In this document: piece by piece, positions 56,804 through 64,000 of the stretch | Layout of the letters: each line of letters begins with the position of its first letter | Numbering within the stretch: the first letter of the stretch is position 1 | Assembly: GCA_002344205.1 (NCBI GenBank) | Contig: DDSZ01000004.1 | Location: 1 to 64,000 of the forward strand | Reading direction: 5' to 3' | Origin: Opitutaceae bacterium UBA2377 | Lineage (GTDB): Bacteria; Verrucomicrobiota; Verrucomicrobiia; Opitutales; Opitutaceae | DNA: 64,000 bases | Notes under the pieces: generated by a model | The model's input: the letters and a program-made list of their open reading frames with translations, nothing else | What the model was told of the DNA's origin: nothing | Databases searched by the model: none | Position numbers and translations under genes: made by a program

Positions 56804-56831
56804 AGGAGGCATAGTTGTGATGGAGACATGA
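56804..56831 (+). promoter_or_regulatory. Perfect Shine-Dalgarno with a four-codon leader ORF coupled to the NtrC-type gene
   Basis: AGGAGG (56804-56809) is followed after 7 bp by GTG-ATG-GAG-ACA-TGA (56817-56831). The TGA overlaps both the ATG at 56828 (ATGA) and the ATG at 56831 (TGATG) of the regulator gene. A second weak GGAG precedes the regulator start. Ribosomes ending the leader could restart at the regulator. Confidence 0.45.
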
Positions 56832-58195
56832 TGCCGAGTGTCCTCATCGTGGATGACGAGAAGCATACCCGCGAGGGTTTGCAGCAGGCCTTGGCCGACA
56901 ACTACGACGTTTCGGTGGCCGCAAATGCGGACGAAGCGTTCAACCTGATGGAAGTCCAGTCGTTCGACGTCGTCCTCACCGACCTGCGCATGCCGGGCAA
57001 ATCCGGCCTCAAGGTGATCGACCGCGCGCTGGCGCTGCCGAACCGCCCCGCGGTGCTGATGATGACCGCCTACGGCAACATCGAGACGGCGGTCGAGGCG
57101 ATGAAGCGCGGGGCCGTGGATTTTCTCACCAAGCCGGTGAACATCGAGCGGCTGGAAGTGTTGATCCAACGTGCGCTCAAGACCCGGACGCTGGAGGTCG
57201 AGGTGAAGCAGTTGCACGAGCGGCTCGACGAGAAATTCAGCTTCGACCACATCATCGGCCACTCCGCTAAGCTGAAGGCCGTGGTGGACCGGGTGCGGCT
57301 CGTGGCGCCGTCCCGTGCGACGATCTTGGTCGAGGGCGAGTCGGGCACCGGCAAGGAACTGGTCGCCCAAGCCATCCACCAGGTGAGCCCGCGGGCGCGG
57401 GCGCCGTTCATCGCGGTGCATTGCGCGGCTCTTTCGGAGAACCTGCTGGAGAGCGAGCTGTTCGGCCATGAGAAAGGATCTTTCACCGGTGCGACGGAGC
57501 GCCGGGTGGGGCGTTTCGAGTCGGCGGATGGCGGCACGGTCTTTCTGGATGAGATTGGCGAAATCTCCCCCTCGACGCAGGTGAAGTTGCTGCGCTTCCT
57601 CGAGACCCGGAGCATCGAGCGGGTGGGCGGTTCGAAGCCGCTCGATCTCGATGTGCGGCTTGTCGCCGCGACCAACCGCAATCTGGAGCAGATGGTGAAG
57701 GACGGGAAGTTCCGCGAGGACCTGTTTTTCCGGCTCAATGTCGTGCGCATCCTCATGCCGCCGCTCCGCGAGCGGCCCGAGGACATCCCGGTGTTGCTGA
57801 CGCATTTCATCCGGTTGTTCAGCGAGGAGAACAAGGTGCCGCCGCTCACGCTGGAGCCCGGTGCCGTGGCCACCTTGCAGACCTATGCCTGGCCGGGGAA
57901 TATCCGCGAGCTGCGCAATTTCTGCGAGAATGCCGTCGTTCTCCGCCGCGGCGGGGTGCTGACGGAATATGATTTGGAGCCGAAGTTCCGCGGTGCCTCC
58001 GCGGCCGTCGCGCCCACCGGGGCCGCGCCGCTCGCCAATCCGCTTTCGGTCGAGGAAAACGAGAAACGGCTCCTGCGCGAAGCCCTCATCAAGTCCCGCG
58101 GCAACCGCACCAAGGCGGCGGAACTCATGGGCATCAGCCGCCGCACTTTGCACCGCAAGCTGGCCGAGTGGCCGGAACTCGACGTGACCGACTGA
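56828..58195 (+). CDS. NtrC-family sigma54-dependent response regulator
   Basis: A 455-residue activator: receiver domain with phospho-Asp52 (VVLTDLRMPGKSG), AAA+ domain with Walker A GESGTGKE (170-177), the sigma54-contact loop GSFTGA (217-222, the common form being GAFTGA) and Walker B GTVFLDEIGE, then a Fis-type helix-turn-helix (NRTKAAELMGISRRTLHRKL). ATG codons at 56828 and 56831 are adjacent; a short leader ORF overlaps both. The stop overlaps the start of the next gene (TGATG), so it is in one operon with the membrane protein of the exopolysaccharide locus. Its cognate kinase may be the one at 43627. Confidence 0.95.
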   Translation: MMPSVLIVDDEKHTREGLQQALADNYDVSVAANADEAFNLMEVQSFDVVLTDLRMPGKSGLKVIDRALALPNRPAVLMMTAYGNIETAVEAMKRGAVDFLTKPVNIERLEVLIQRALKTRTLEVEVKQLHERLDEKFSFDHIIGHSAKLKAVVDRVRLVAPSRATILVEGESGTGKELVAQAIHQVSPRARAPFIAVHCAALSENLLESELFGHEKGSFTGATERRVGRFESADGGTVFLDEIGEISPSTQVKLLRFLETRSIERVGGSKPLDLDVRLVAATNRNLEQMVKDGKFREDLFFRLNVVRILMPPLRERPEDIPVLLTHFIRLFSEENKVPPLTLEPGAVATLQTYAWPGNIRELRNFCENAVVLRRGGVLTEYDLEPKFRGASAAVAPTGAAPLANPLSVEENEKRLLREALIKSRGNRTKAAELMGISRRTLHRKLAEWPELDVTD

Positions 58196-59988
58196 TGAAG
58201 CGCCCGCGCACGCTGCAAGAGCTGATCCACTGGCTCGAATTGGGCGGCGGCGCCCGGTGGGTGCGGCTTGCCGCCGTGCTGTTGCTGACGCTGTTGGTTT
58301 CCCTGCGCGTGGCGTGGACCCAGTTCCAGGGTCCGGCGAGCGAGGCGGTGCTGGTGCAGGCCGATGTCGGCCGGCAATTGGCGCGCGGGGAGGGTTTCAC
58401 GACCCAGGTGAATTATCCGCAGACCGCCGCGGTGCTGGAAAAGCGCGGCCAAGGATTTGACGCCAAGCAAGCCTATCCGGAGCTGCATCAGGCGCCGTTG
58501 TATTCGCTGGTGATTGCGGCGGGTCTCGCCGTGCTGCCCGCGGATGCGCAGGCGGCGCTCTTTAACCAACCGCCGGTGCCGCCGGATGGGTTTCGCGCGG
58601 ATTATTATCTGCTGGGGCTCAATGTCGTGCTGCTCTGGCTCGCGGCGTGGCTCACGTTTGATCTCGGCCGGCGGTTGTTTGAGCCGCGGGTGGGTTGGGT
58701 GGCCGCCCTCGGTCTGCTCCTCTCGATGCCGCTGTGGAAACAGACGGTATCCGTCAACGGCCTGCCGCTCCTGCTCGTGCTGTCCCTCGCGGCCTTCCGC
58801 GGGTGGTGGCAATGGGATGAAGCCGTTTCGTCCGCGAGGAAATCCGCGATCGGCTGGGCCGCGGCGCTGGGTGGGATCTGCGGGCTGCTTTTCCTGGCCG
58901 AATATTCCGCCGGTGCGCTTTTGCCCGTGGTGCTGGCGGCGGCGCTATGGCGGCTGCGCGCCGGCAACTGCTGGATGTCGGCCGGTGCCATGCTGGGGGC
59001 TTGCCTGCTCGTGACGGGGCCGTGGATGGCGCGCAATCTTCTCCTGACCGGTCATCCGATGGCTTTGGCCGGGCAAAATGTGGCGTTGAAGGCGGGCGAC
59101 AGCACGGCGGAGCCCAAACAGGTCCGGGCCACGCTTTCGGCCCAGGCGCCGTCACTCGACCTCAACAAGCTCGGCAACAAGACGCTGACGTCGCTGAGCG
59201 ACAGCCTGTCCTCGCGGATCTGGTCCGGTGGAGCGCTTTGGTTCACGGCTTTCTACATTGTGGGTTGGTTTTATCGATTCCGCGACCCTGCGGCCGAGCG
59301 GTTGCGGTGGTGGTTCACCCTCGGCCTCGGCGTGCTCATCCTGGCGCAGGCGGTGTTCAACTCCGGCGAAAGCCAGCGTCTGCCCGTTTACTACCTCGCG
59401 CCGTTGCTGATCATTTTTGGCGCGGCATTTTTCTTTGTGCTTTTGGGTGGCAATCCGCTGTTGGCCAAGTGGCCGCGGGCGGCGGCGGGCTTGCTGCTCG
59501 TGCTGCAGGCGGTGCCGCTGCTGCATGATCTCCTGGAACCGCGCCGGTTGCATTTTCACTATCCGCCGTATTTTCCGGGGCTTTTCATGGGCATGGGGCG
59601 CGACCTTGAATCGCGCGGGGTGCAGGGCCGGTTTGGGTTGATGGCGGACGTGCCGGCGGGCGTGGCGTGGTATGGCGACCAACGCGTCTGGGCGCAGCCG
59701 GTGACCATGCGTGATTTCATGGCGGTGTCGCTGGAGCAACCCATCGGCCAGCTCCTGCTCACGCCGCAAACGCTCGACCGGCCGTTTTTCTCGGAGCTGG
59801 CGGCCAATGCCGGCGGGGATGGAGCCCGCCTGACCGGACTGACTCGCCATGGCGAGTGGGGCGGGGTCTATGCGGGGTTGCTCACGGGCCGGATGCCGCG
59901 AAATTTCCCGCTGCAGGCACCACAGCGCCTGAGCGAAAACCTTTACGTGCTGTTCGATCCTTCCCTGCCACCACCCCGGGGAAAGTAA
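58195..59988 (+). CDS. Polytopic membrane protein, glycosyltransferase-39-like
   Basis: A 597-residue inner-membrane protein with about eight to ten hydrophobic segments (LAAVLLLTLLVSLRVAW, LLGLNVVLLWLAAWLTFDLG, LLPVVLAAALWRL, LLVTGPWMARNLLL). The long first loop and GPWMARNLLLTGHP pattern resemble PMT/ArnT-type dolichyl- or undecaprenyl-phosphate-sugar transferases, but the acidic catalytic pair of that family is not clear. Its ATG overlaps the regulator's stop, and an outer-membrane protein follows after 48 bp, so a part in surface polysaccharide assembly is likely. Confidence 0.7.
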   Translation: MKRPRTLQELIHWLELGGGARWVRLAAVLLLTLLVSLRVAWTQFQGPASEAVLVQADVGRQLARGEGFTTQVNYPQTAAVLEKRGQGFDAKQAYPELHQAPLYSLVIAAGLAVLPADAQAALFNQPPVPPDGFRADYYLLGLNVVLLWLAAWLTFDLGRRLFEPRVGWVAALGLLLSMPLWKQTVSVNGLPLLLVLSLAAFRGWWQWDEAVSSARKSAIGWAAALGGICGLLFLAEYSAGALLPVVLAAALWRLRAGNCWMSAGAMLGACLLVTGPWMARNLLLTGHPMALAGQNVALKAGDSTAEPKQVRATLSAQAPSLDLNKLGNKTLTSLSDSLSSRIWSGGALWFTAFYIVGWFYRFRDPAAERLRWWFTLGLGVLILAQAVFNSGESQRLPVYYLAPLLIIFGAAFFFVLLGGNPLLAKWPRAAAGLLLVLQAVPLLHDLLEPRRLHFHYPPYFPGLFMGMGRDLESRGVQGRFGLMADVPAGVAWYGDQRVWAQPVTMRDFMAVSLEQPIGQLLLTPQTLDRPFFSELAANAGGDGARLTGLTRHGEWGGVYAGLLTGRMPRNFPLQAPQRLSENLYVLFDPSLPPPRGK

Positions 59989-60036
59989 TTGCCTAAGTCC
60001 TTCCAAAGGCCCAATCAATTCCGGAACCCGCTGCCC

Positions 60037-61215
60037 ATGAAAACACTCCGCCTCATTCCTGTCATGGTATCTTTTGTGGCCCTGCCGTATGTTTGGGGTG
60101 TTTACGCTCCCATTCCCGAGCAGGAGCAGGGCAAACCCTTCGTCACCACGCTGCGCGCCGGTTTTATGCACGACAGTAATATTTTTGGTGCGTCCACCGG
60201 CGCGATCGACAGCGCGGTTTATACGGCTGCCGCCGCGCTGAAACTCAACGCTTCGTTGACCGACCAGACTTTTCTTTCCGCTTCCTATCGCCTGACCTTG
60301 GACAATTTACAGGACCGGCCGGGTGACAAGACCCTCGACAGCCACAACCTCGACCTTCGATTGGCCCACGCCTTCAGCCAGACTTCGAACATCGACCTCA
60401 GCAACGCCTACACCGTGGCAAAGAACCCCGAGTCGCTGCTCGCCGGGGTGCCGCTCAACACCGACCAATCCTACAAGCGCAACCAGTTCGACGCCCGCCT
60501 TACGGGTAACGTCAGCGAAAAAACCAGCCTCACCGGCAAGGCCCGCTTCACCCATTTCGATTACGACAACGCCGCGCTCGGCGCCAGCATCGACCGCAAC
60601 GAAAACCTGCTCGGCCTCGCGTTCAACCACAGTGTTCGCCCCGACCTCAAGCTCAGCGGCGAAGTGCGTCGGCAAGACGTAAACTATCGCACCGGCGGGG
60701 CCACGAAGGACAAAGAATCGAATTTCCTCATTGGCGGCTTTGACTACAATGTCGCCCGCAAGCTCACCGCTTCCGGTCGCCTCGGTTATGAATGGCGCAA
60801 GCGCTCCGGCGCGCCCGATGACAATGCTCCTTACGTTGAGTTTTCCGGCAAATACGACTACGCTGAACGTTCACATCTTACCGGCGGCTATGTGCACACC
60901 CTTGAGGAGTCATCCAATGTTGCCCAGTTTACCGATACGCGCGTCAACCGCTTCTTCGTGAATGTGCAGCATTCGCTAAGCGCACTCATCGTCGCCTCCG
61001 GTTCACTGACCTACGAGCCCTCCACGCTCCAAGGCCGCGGCGTGCAGGCGGATGTGGACGAGCGCACCACGCGCTTCGGTCTCGCGCTGTCTTACCTGCC
61101 GAATAAGCATTGGACCGTTTCCGCCACCTTCGACAATGACCGTGTGAGTTCCGACTTGGCCGAGCGCAGCATGTCGCGTCAACGCTACGGCGTTAATGCG
61201 GCTTTTTCATTCTGA
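60037..61215 (+). CDS. Outer-membrane beta-barrel protein of an exopolysaccharide locus
   Basis: A 392-residue protein with a signal peptide (MKTLRLIPVMVSFVALPYVWG) followed by alternating amphipathic strands (FVTTLRAGFMHDSNIF, FLSASYRLTLDNLQD, KLSGEVRRQDVNYR) and a C-terminal phenylalanine (NAAFSF), as in outer-membrane barrels. The MHDSNIF motif near the start of the mature protein is typical of EpsL/BBP2-type exopolysaccharide barrels. The ATG at 60037 places the signal peptide correctly. It lies directly before the BY-kinase gene, so it may be the export channel of the locus. Confidence 0.82.
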   Translation: MKTLRLIPVMVSFVALPYVWGVYAPIPEQEQGKPFVTTLRAGFMHDSNIFGASTGAIDSAVYTAAAALKLNASLTDQTFLSASYRLTLDNLQDRPGDKTLDSHNLDLRLAHAFSQTSNIDLSNAYTVAKNPESLLAGVPLNTDQSYKRNQFDARLTGNVSEKTSLTGKARFTHFDYDNAALGASIDRNENLLGLAFNHSVRPDLKLSGEVRRQDVNYRTGGATKDKESNFLIGGFDYNVARKLTASGRLGYEWRKRSGAPDDNAPYVEFSGKYDYAERSHLTGGYVHTLEESSNVAQFTDTRVNRFFVNVQHSLSALIVASGSLTYEPSTLQGRGVQADVDERTTRFGLALSYLPNKHWTVSATFDNDRVSSDLAERSMSRQRYGVNAAFSF

Positions 61216-61282
61216 GGCCGGTCCTGCGCGGGCACAAAGTGCTTGCTGAACCAAGCGGCCGGTCGTTCGCTTGAGTCCACCC

Positions 61283-63451
61283 ATGGCTGCCTCAAACGCC
61301 GGAAAGGACCACGCCTCGCTCACAGATTTCCTGCAGGTGCTGCGCCTGCGCAAGGCCCTCATCGCGCTGATCCTCGGGCTGGTGTTGCTGACGACCCTCA
61401 TCGTCACCGCCTTCCTGCCGCGCTGGTATCTTTCGACCACAAAGGTGCGGGTGGAGAAGCCGGAGGGCGAGGTGAAGCTCTTCCAGGCACAAAGCGCGAA
61501 TTACTACGATCCCTATTACCTGCAGGATCAGCTCCGCACCATGCGGTCGGAGATCATCATCTATCCGGTCATCGAAAATCTGGAACTCGGGCGCCGCCTC
61601 GCCCCCGTCTTGGGCGCATCCGGCACGCTGCCCAACGCAATCATTTATCGCTACCTGATCGACCGCATGGTCCGCATCGAATCGCAGCGCAACTCTTCCA
61701 TTATCGAGATTGATGTGTTCGCGCGGGAGCCGTCGCTCGCCGCCGATATCGCCAACGAGATCGCCCGGGTTTACTCCGAAAATCGCATTGATTTTGCCAC
61801 CTCCGAGCAGCGCGAGGGTCTCGCCCAGCTCAAGCGCGAGCTGGAGGCTCAGGAGCGGATCGTCAGCGGGCAGCGCGACCTCGTTGAGCAGCTGCGCAAG
61901 GATCTCAACATCTCCGGCGTGGACCTCAACGCCCGTTACTCCGACATGGAGATCGAGACCCTGCGCCAGATGCAGAATTCGCTGATTGCGCTCAGCGTGG
62001 ATGCCATCGGCCGCAAGACCCGTTGGGAACGTTTCCGCTCCATCGCGCCCGAGGACCGGGTGAGTCTAGTCAATTCCGAGCTCATCCAAGACCCCAACAT
62101 CCAAAACCTCCAGCAAGCCTACCTCGTGGCCGACCAGACGCTCACGCGCCTGCGGAGCCGCCTCGGGGCCGCGCACCCCGAACTCATTGCCGCCGAGGAG
62201 AACCGGGCTAAGATTCGCGAGCAGCTCGACGCCCTGCTGCGCGGCTACGAATACTCGCTCGAGATTTCTTACAACGAGGCCGAGTCCCGCGTGAGTGAGC
62301 TGCGCCGGCAGCTGAGTCAGGCCAAGGTGGACCAAATACTTTCCGCCCGCGACCGCATGCGTCCCTTTGAGGAAGCCGCGCAAAAATTCGACGACGAGAC
62401 GCGCCTGCTCACCACCCTCAAGCTCACCCTGCGCCAGCGGGAGATCGATTTTCAGGTGCCGAAGCGGACCATTGAGATCCTCAACACCGCCGAGCCGCCC
62501 CGTCGCCCGAGCAAACCGAGCTGGCCGCTCAACATTGCCTTCGCCCTCGGCTTCGGCGTCATCCTCGGCGTGGGCGTGGCGGTGCTCATGGAATATTTTG
62601 ACACCAGCTTCCGCAATGTCGCCGATGTCGAGACCAAGCTGAAACTGCCCGTGCTCGGGGTCATTCCCCACAGCCGGGCCCCGGCGGATGAGGCCGACCC
62701 CGACCCTGCGGAGCAGGAGCCGTTTCGTGTGCTCCAGACCAATCTCAATCTTGCGCTCAAGCCCGGGCAATCCAGCGCCCTCATGATTTTCTCGGCCGGG
62801 CCGGGCGAGGGCAAATCCACGACGCTGCACCGCCTCACGCGCCTCATGGCTGCCGCCGGCGAGCGCGTGTTGCTGATCGATTCCGACTTGCGCCGCCCGA
62901 CCCAGCATCGTCTGGCCCGCCGCCCGAAGGAGCCCGGGCTCAGCGACCTGCTGCTCGGGCAGAAAAATATCGACGAAGTTACCCAGCGGGGGCTGGTGCC
63001 CAATCTCGACTTTATTCCCAGCGGTTCGGCCGCCGGCTTCGCCCTCAGCCTGCTTTATGTCAACCGGCTGAAAGAAATCACCGCCGGACTGCGCGGTCGC
63101 TACGACAAGATCATCTTCGATTCGCCGCCCATCATCGGCGTCAGCGACTCCTCCGTGCTGGCCAGCGTGGTGGACGGTGCCGTGCTGCTCATCCAGCACC
63201 GCCGCAACCCGCAGAGCATGGTGGTGCGGGCGCAGCAGATTGTGGAGGGCATCAAGACCCCGCTGCTCGGGGTCGTGCTCAACCAGGTGCCGACCGGCAC
63301 CGGTGACGACTACGGCTACTACACCAGCAACTATTCCTACTACAGCGAGGCGGACAAAAAGCCCAAGGCCTCCCGAGGCGGTTCGGGCGGGACCAAGGAC
63401 GGGGAGCGGCTTGTGTTGTCGGAGCCGGAGCCGCGCGAGCGGCGGTCTTAG
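61283..63451 (+). CDS. Wzc-like polysaccharide co-polymerase with BY-kinase domain
   Basis: A 722-residue inner-membrane protein. The N-terminal membrane segment (LIALILGLVLLTTLIVTAFL) and Wzz domain are followed by a long coiled-coil region (about residues 180-400), a proline-rich re-entry (PPRRPSKPSWP) and a second membrane segment. The C-terminal tyrosine kinase has Walker A SAGPGEGKSTT near residue 505 and Walker A' LLIDSDLRRP near 530. A tail cluster YGYYTSNYSYYSE near residue 677 provides tyrosines for autophosphorylation. Together these control chain length and export. The ATG at 61283 is preferred to an upstream TTG. Confidence 0.95.
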   Translation: MAASNAGKDHASLTDFLQVLRLRKALIALILGLVLLTTLIVTAFLPRWYLSTTKVRVEKPEGEVKLFQAQSANYYDPYYLQDQLRTMRSEIIIYPVIENLELGRRLAPVLGASGTLPNAIIYRYLIDRMVRIESQRNSSIIEIDVFAREPSLAADIANEIARVYSENRIDFATSEQREGLAQLKRELEAQERIVSGQRDLVEQLRKDLNISGVDLNARYSDMEIETLRQMQNSLIALSVDAIGRKTRWERFRSIAPEDRVSLVNSELIQDPNIQNLQQAYLVADQTLTRLRSRLGAAHPELIAAEENRAKIREQLDALLRGYEYSLEISYNEAESRVSELRRQLSQAKVDQILSARDRMRPFEEAAQKFDDETRLLTTLKLTLRQREIDFQVPKRTIEILNTAEPPRRPSKPSWPLNIAFALGFGVILGVGVAVLMEYFDTSFRNVADVETKLKLPVLGVIPHSRAPADEADPDPAEQEPFRVLQTNLNLALKPGQSSALMIFSAGPGEGKSTTLHRLTRLMAAAGERVLLIDSDLRRPTQHRLARRPKEPGLSDLLLGQKNIDEVTQRGLVPNLDFIPSGSAAGFALSLLYVNRLKEITAGLRGRYDKIIFDSPPIIGVSDSSVLASVVDGAVLLIQHRRNPQSMVVRAQQIVEGIKTPLLGVVLNQVPTGTGDDYGYYTSNYSYYSEADKKPKASRGGSGGTKDGERLVLSEPEPRERRS

Positions 63452-63477
63452 CGGGGAACCGCCATGCACCGCGGCCG

Positions 63478-63960
63478 TTGCGGCTGCATTTTGTTGGGGG
63501 TAGTTCGTGCGGGAGATCGCATAGCGGGGAGTATGAGAAAAATGTCGCCGAGCTTGTTCGCGTGCTGGTGCGCCAACTGGTCTTTGATGGGCGGGATTTT
63601 CGCGCGGGCCTGCCTGAGGCGGCTATTCCGGGAGATCTGATTTCCCGGTTGGAACGCGAATCGGGCGGCATCGGCTTCATTCGCTGGCCGTCACCCGAGG
63701 TAGGGCGGCTTCGGCCAGTGGCGCTGGCGGCGGATGAACAGGCGCCGGCATTTCTTCCCACGCCGGAGCACTTCCATCGGGGAGACTACGCACTGCGCCG
63801 GCTGCTCTGGTTGGACTTCTGTCGGGCGCAGGCACCACGACTCCTGCCTTTGCTCCGGCACCTGTATGACGACAGCGTCGCGCGGCGCTGGATGACTTCC
63901 AATTTAGCCCGCTGCCCGCGGCAGTGCGCCGGCAAATGGCTTTTGATTTGGAAGTGTTAA
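63478..63960 (+). CDS. Unrecognised ORF, possibly a gene fragment
   Basis: An open frame of up to 160 codons with a TTG start; a GTG at 63562 (VLVRQLVFDGRDF) is as likely. The central residues (DLISRLERESGGIGFIRWPS, YALRRLLWLDFCRAQAPRLLPLLRHLYDD) look like real protein, while the last part (RQCAGKWLLIWKC) looks degenerate. It lies 26 bp after the BY-kinase gene and ends shortly before the window edge. No domain is recognised. It may be a small hypothetical protein or the remnant of a larger one. Confidence 0.35.
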   Translation: MRLHFVGGSSCGRSHSGEYEKNVAELVRVLVRQLVFDGRDFRAGLPEAAIPGDLISRLERESGGIGFIRWPSPEVGRLRPVALAADEQAPAFLPTPEHFHRGDYALRRLLWLDFCRAQAPRLLPLLRHLYDDSVARRWMTSNLARCPRQCAGKWLLIWKC

Positions 63961-63968
63961 AATAGCTG

Positions 63969-63997
63969 TTGACGAGGACGCTTTCGGCCTGCTTCTT
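63969..63997 (+). promoter_or_regulatory. Possible promoter at the window end
   Basis: TTGACG (63969-63974) and CTTCTT (63992-63997) are 17 bp apart. This repeats the arrangement seen upstream of rpsU (TTGACG, 17 bp, CTTGCT). It would drive whatever lies beyond 64000. Confidence 0.3.
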
Positions 63998-64000
63998 GCA

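Noticed and set aside
58195..63451. A complete capsule or PEP-CTERM locus
   Set aside because: Only an unassigned membrane protein, a barrel and a BY-kinase are visible. No flippase, polymerase or exosortase is in the window, so only a partial exopolysaccharide locus is claimed.

Overview
The window is GC-rich Gram-negative chromosomal DNA. Outer-membrane and LPS functions are present (lpxB, lolE/lolD, a beta-barrel protein, a Wzc-like tyrosine kinase). The overall mix points to a Verrucomicrobiota relative of the Opitutaceae type: RNase HIII next to RNase HII, DUF2961, heparinase-like and GH127-like enzymes, two phytanoyl-CoA dioxygenase-like proteins, an isolated PTS Enzyme I and few Shine-Dalgarno sites. 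The taxonomic call is inference from gene content and was not tested by alignment. No rRNA, tRNA or CRISPR array was recognised.

Layout. 0-1.1 kb: lipoate genes (lipA cut by the window edge, lipB). 1.2-5 kb: a short glycan cassette with GH127-like, GH172 (DUF2961) and GH43/GH32-like enzymes. 5-11 kb: a TonB-domain periplasmic protein, a dicarboxylate/amino-acid symporter, lysS and the LolE/LolD lipoprotein export pair, ending in a 186-bp inverted-repeat element. 11.3-16 kb: an OppA-like lipoprotein, then ispF, ispD and pyrF on the minus strand, with ispE divergent. 16-21 kb: ptsI, a PhyH dioxygenase and a Gfo/Idh/MocA oxidoreductase paired with lpxB. 21-28.8 kb: a large CHASE-PAS hybrid kinase, hemA with a CcsA/HemX-type membrane protein, an AraC regulator and a second PhyH protein. 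29-32.5 kb: aldo/keto reductase, two methyltransferases and a secreted YciI-like protein. 32.6-40.5 kb: dnaE, rpsU, a TIM-barrel protein, mutY, rnhC and rnhB. 40.5-44.8 kb: a large heparinase-like protein and an NtrB-like kinase.

The 44.9-56.8 kb stretch looks accessory: a short GH2 enzyme, a PaeR7I/XhoI-like restriction-modification pair, a four-gene catabolic run (TIM-barrel isomerase, nucleoside-hydrolase-like protein, one-chain dihydroxyacetone kinase, LarA-type nickel racemase), an orphan DUF2235 alpha/beta hydrolase and an unrecognised secreted protein. From 56.8 kb an NtrC-type activator leads into an exopolysaccharide locus (polytopic membrane protein, outer-membrane barrel, BY-kinase) that probably continues past the window.

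The best candidates for something not yet described are the 49.5-54.6 kb catabolic run, the 1.2-5 kb furanoside cassette, a four-codon leader ORF with a perfect Shine-Dalgarno coupled to the NtrC-type regulator, and several palindromic or tandem repeats, including one that codes inside dnaE. No complete new defence or signalling system was identified with confidence.
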